This document shows, in pieces, positions 61,055-64,000 of a stretch of DNA of 64,000 nucleotides (its first letter is position 1; every line of letters begins with the position of its first letter). A program made the position numbers and the translations under genes. Source of the stretch: Flavobacteriales bacterium (GTDB lineage: Bacteria; Bacteroidota; Bacteroidia; Flavobacteriales_F; PHOS-HE28); the NCBI GenBank assembly GCA_019638085.1, contig JAHBUL010000022.1, positions 1-64,000 of the forward strand, given 5' to 3'. The notes below the pieces were generated by a model. It worked only from the letters and a program-made list of their open reading frames with translations. It was not told the origin of the DNA and searched no databases.

Positions 61055-61678
61055 ATGCGAAAGAAGCTACTTGTCATCGGTGTTGTTTTGCTGACTATTG
61101 GTGGCGGCTTTTACCTGTGGTATACATGTGGAATTCTCGAGCCGTTCAACCGTTGGACAGCCGTGCGCGATATGAATCAGGGACGAATTCAGCTTGTTCA
61201 AGTTGGATATCCGGGACCCGACTATCCTCAAGTTGAGCATCGCGCAAGATTATTCGGCTATGAGATTTATCCATATGGATGCAATGTCTCTGCAAGGGCT
61301 TTAAATGGGATCCAACAGTACAATGAGGTTATGTCGAACTATCTGGTGAAGCGCAATGGGAAGGACTTTTGGACCAAGGTCGAAAACACGGAACTCCCTA
61401 CTGCCAGAACTTCCGACCACGACGATCAGCTGAAGCAGGTGATCGACCTCGTCCAGTCGCAACGAAGAGTTATTGCGCGCGCCGGATACGTCGACAGTGC
61501 CTCCGGCGGAAAGCGGCATCTAGCATTGATGACCGAAATTATGGACAGCCTGAGGAATATCCATCGCGTGAAGGTCGTGGAGTACAATGGCGTGAACTAC
61601 GCTGTGCATTTCACCTATACGATCGATGCAACAGCGATGAAGGTCCTTTCCGATCAAACGGAAGATCCGACCCCATAG
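61055..61678 (+). CDS. Hypothetical membrane-anchored protein, AT-richer than its neighbours
   Basis: A 207-residue protein with one N-terminal membrane segment ([21 protein letters not shown]) and a soluble domain with [38 protein letters not shown] and [20 protein letters not shown] do not recognise the family. Base composition and codon use are visibly more AT-rich than holA and valS on either side. The ATG at 61055 is preferred to an upstream TTG at 61040. Confidence 0.6.
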   Translation: MRKKLLVIGVVLLTIGGGFYLWYTCGILEPFNRWTAVRDMNQGRIQLVQVGYPGPDYPQVEHRARLFGYEIYPYGCNVSARALNGIQQYNEVMSNYLVKRNGKDFWTKVENTELPTARTSDHDDQLKQVIDLVQSQRRVIARAGYVDSASGGKRHLALMTEIMDSLRNIHRVKVVEYNGVNYAVHFTYTIDATAMKVLSDQTEDPTP

Positions 61679-61811
61679 CACCTTACCCCTTTCCTCCCTT
61701 TGTGTCCTTAGTGCCCTTTGTGGTATTGATCTCGTTGCGTTCGTTGCGAACGTTGTGGTTAAAAAGCCAACGACACCTGCGGCCACGCTCCGGATTACCT
61801 TCGCGGCCCTG

Positions 61812-64000
61812 ATGGAAAAGATGGAACTTCCGAAACGTTACGAGGCCAAGGAGATCGAAGGCAAATGGTACCAGTATTGGCTGGACAATGGCTACTTCCA
61901 TTCCGTCCCCGATGACCGCGAGCCGTACACCGTGGTGATCCCACCGCCGAACGTTACAGGCGTGCTGCACATGGGGCACATGCTGAACAACACCATCCAG
62001 GATGTGCTGGTGAGGCGCGCGCGGATGCAGGGCAAGAACGCCTGCTGGGTGCCGGGGACCGATCATGCGAGCATCGCTACGGAAGCCAAAGTGGTGAAGC
62101 TGCTGGCGGAGCAAGGGATCAAGAAGAGCGCGATAGGTCGGGAGAAATTCCTTGAACATGCTTTTGCGTGGAAGGAGAAATACGGTGGCACCATTCTGGA
62201 GCAGCTGAAAAAACTCGGCGCCAGTTGTGATTGGGACCGCACGCGCTTCACCATGGAACCTGCGCTGAGCGAGGCCGTGATCGATGTCTTCATCGACCTG
62301 CACAAAAAGGGACTCGTGTACCGCGACTTCCGCATGGTGAACTGGGACCCTGTGGCGCTCACCGCCGTGAGTGATGAGGAAGTGATGCACAAGGAGGTCA
62401 ACTCGAAATTGATCCATGTGCGCTACCGGGTGGAAGGCACCGATGAGTTCTTGACCATCGCCACTACACGCCCTGAAACCATCCCCGGTGATACGGCCGT
62501 GGCGGTGCATCCGGAGGATCCTCGCTATGCACATCTGAAGGGCAAGAACGTGATCGTACCGCTGGTGGAGCGCCCTGTGCCCGTGATCTTCGACGACTAC
62601 GTGGACCGCGAGTTCGGCACCGGAGCGCTGAAGGTGACACCTGCGCATGACACCAATGACCACGAGATCGGCAAGCGCCACAAGCTGGAGGTGATCGACA
62701 CCTTGGAGCCGAACGGCACCATGAGCGCAGCCGCGCAATTCTGTGTGGGCGAGGACCGCTTCGTCGCGCGGAAGAAGATCACCAGGATGCTGGAAGAGGC
62801 CGGCCACGTGGTGAAGGTGGAGGATATCGTGAACAAGATCGGCGTCAGCGAACGCACGGATGCCGTGATCGAGCCGCGTCTTTCGCTCCAGTGGTTCGTG
62901 AAGATGGGCGAGATGGCCAAGCCCGCGCTGGACGTGGTGATGAGCGGTGAGGTGAAACTGCATCCGCAGAAATTCACCAACACCTATCGCCACTGGATGG
63001 AGAACGTGCGCGACTGGTGCATCAGTCGCCAACTGTGGTGGGGCCAGCAGATACCGGCCTGGTACAACGAGGCTGGCGACGTTGCCGTGTGCAAGACCGA
63101 GTCCGAGGCGATCGCACAATTCACTTCCGCAGGTCAAAGTACCAAGGGCATCCGGCAGGACGAGGATGTGATGGACACCTGGTTCAGCAGTTGGCTCTGG
63201 CCCATCAGCGTGTTCGACGGTTTCGAGGACCCGGAGAACGCGGAGATCAAGTACTACTACCCAACGAACGACCTCGTCACTGCACCGGAGATCCTCTTCT
63301 TCTGGGTGGCGCGGATGATCATGGCCGGGCTGGAATACCGCAAGGAAGTGCCGTTCAAGAACGTATACCTCACCGGCATCGTGCGCGACAAGCAGGGCCG
63401 GAAGATGAGCAAGAGCCTCGGCAACAGCCCGGACCCCATCGAGCTGATCCAGAAGTTCGGTGCCGATGGCGTGCGCGTGGGCATGCTGCTCACCTCCCCC
63501 GCCGGCAACGACCTGCCCTTCGATGAAAGCCTCTGCGAACAAGGCCGAAACTTCAGCAACAAGATCTGGAACGCCTTCCGCTTGGTGCAAGGTTTTACGG
63601 TAAGCGATATTCCACAGCCTGCGAGCAGTGAAGCCGCCTGTGCTTGGATGCGTTCACGTATTTCCCGCGCCACTGCGGAGATCGATGGTCTTTACGCGCA
63701 GTTCCGCATCAGCGAAGCCTTGATGGCCACCTACAAATTGGTGTGGGACGACCTCTGCAGTTGGTACTTGGAAAGCATCAAGCCTGCTTTCGTTGACGGC
63801 GTTGCAGCACCGATCGATCGCACCACCTACAATGCCAGCATCGCGCTGTTCGAGGATGTGATGAAGTTGCTCCATCCCTTCATGCCCTTCCTGACCGAGG
63901 AGCTGTGGAGCCACCTGAATGAACGGAAAGGCCCGAAGGATGCCTTGATCATTGCCCAGTGGCCGAAAAGCGGAACCGGCGACCCCAAATTGGAAGCGGA
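61812..64000 (+). CDS. valS: Valine--tRNA ligase (5' part, continues beyond the window)
   Basis: The first 729 codons of a class I aminoacyl-tRNA synthetase. The HIGH-type motif is [15 protein letters not shown], the editing domain includes [22 protein letters not shown], and the KMSKS loop is [14 protein letters not shown]. The N-terminus [20 protein letters not shown] is typical of ValRS, and the specificity segment [16 protein letters not shown] also fits. TACCTTCG (61796-61803) is 8 bases before the ATG at 61812. The rest of the gene lies past base 64000. Confidence 0.96.
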   Translation, partial: MEKMELPKRYEAKEIEGKWYQYWLDNGYFHSVPDDREPYTVVIPPPNVTGVLHMGHMLNNTIQDVLVRRARMQGKNACWVPGTDHASIATEAKVVKLLAEQGIKKSAIGREKFLEHAFAWKEKYGGTILEQLKKLGASCDWDRTRFTMEPALSEAVIDVFIDLHKKGLVYRDFRMVNWDPVALTAVSDEEVMHKEVNSKLIHVRYRVEGTDEFLTIATTRPETIPGDTAVAVHPEDPRYAHLKGKNVIVPLVERPVPVIFDDYVDREFGTGALKVTPAHDTNDHEIGKRHKLEVIDTLEPNGTMSAAAQFCVGEDRFVARKKITRMLEEAGHVVKVEDIVNKIGVSERTDAVIEPRLSLQWFVKMGEMAKPALDVVMSGEVKLHPQKFTNTYRHWMENVRDWCISRQLWWGQQIPAWYNEAGDVAVCKTESEAIAQFTSAGQSTKGIRQDEDVMDTWFSSWLWPISVFDGFEDPENAEIKYYYPTNDLVTAPEILFFWVARMIMAGLEYRKEVPFKNVYLTGIVRDKQGRKMSKSLGNSPDPIELIQKFGADGVRVGMLLTSPAGNDLPFDESLCEQGRNFSNKIWNAFRLVQGFTVSDIPQPASSEAACAWMRSRISRATAEIDGLYAQFRISEALMATYKLVWDDLCSWYLESIKPAFVDGVAAPIDRTTYNASIALFEDVMKLLHPFMPFLTEELWSHLNERKGPKDALIIAQWPKSGTGDPKLEA

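Noticed and set aside
61683-63590. A 635-codon minus-strand frame over valS
   Set aside because: The plus strand encodes ValRS with both class I signatures; the minus frame is a shadow.

Overview
The window is about 64 kb of a high-GC Bacteroidota chromosome, most likely Flavobacteriales. The evidence is the -7 promoter box TAnnTTTG (several with TTG 19 bases upstream), the near absence of Shine-Dalgarno sequences, type IX secretion (T9SS) C-terminal sorting domains, families typical of the phylum (DUF2851, DUF3467, DUF1343/NamZ), and the gene order rpsU-xerC-hpf-tRNA-tuf-tRNA-secE-nusG-rplKAJL-rpoBC. No taxonomic search could be run. It is core chromosome: I see no prophage, insertion sequence, CRISPR array or plasmid gene.

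Layout. 1-5.1 kb: a lipoprotein, dnaK and a secreted thioredoxin-like protein. 5.2-10.7 kb (minus): a complete rRNA operon 16S-tRNA-Ile-tRNA-Ala-23S-5S, driven by two good and one weaker tandem promoter repeated every 128 bp. 10.7-27 kb: short-chain dehydrogenase, mtgA, a sigma/anti-sigma pair, purL, a T9SS cargo cluster with inserted palindromic repeats, namZ head-to-head with a LolC/E-type permease, a cystathionine beta-synthase-like enzyme, a BtuF-like protein, a patatin with a C-terminal outer-membrane barrel, and DUF2071. 27-42.6 kb (minus): the transcription/translation block from rpsU through rpoC, including five tRNAs. 42.7-64 kb: acyl-CoA dehydrogenase, a helix-hairpin-helix gene broken by an in-frame stop, rfbD, small membrane proteins, a von Willebrand T9SS protein, DUF2851, pyrF, a polytopic membrane protein with an amidohydrolase, DinB, a patatin-Crp/Fnr operon, a T9SS subtilase, an HsdR-N protein, an AMP nucleosidase-like protein, holA, an unknown AT-richer gene and the 5' 2.2 kb of valS.

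How it fits together. The block at 27-42.6 kb supplies RNA polymerase, elongation factors, ribosomal proteins and tRNAs. Its rpsU and tRNA-tuf promoters share with the first two rRNA promoters the arrangement TTG-N19-TAnnTTTG. The most interesting signal is translational. The 16S 3' tail carries a variant anti-Shine-Dalgarno (UCUCC instead of CCUCC) in the same window as rpsU, whose product bS21 is known to hide that tail in Bacteroidetes. In addition about a dozen operon-leading genes have a TAnnTTnG-like box only 4-11 bases before the start codon, which would give leaderless or very short-leader mRNAs. Other points are a PKD-like insertion in a Lol-type permease, an orphan T9SS sorting domain and several families of perfect palindromes between genes.
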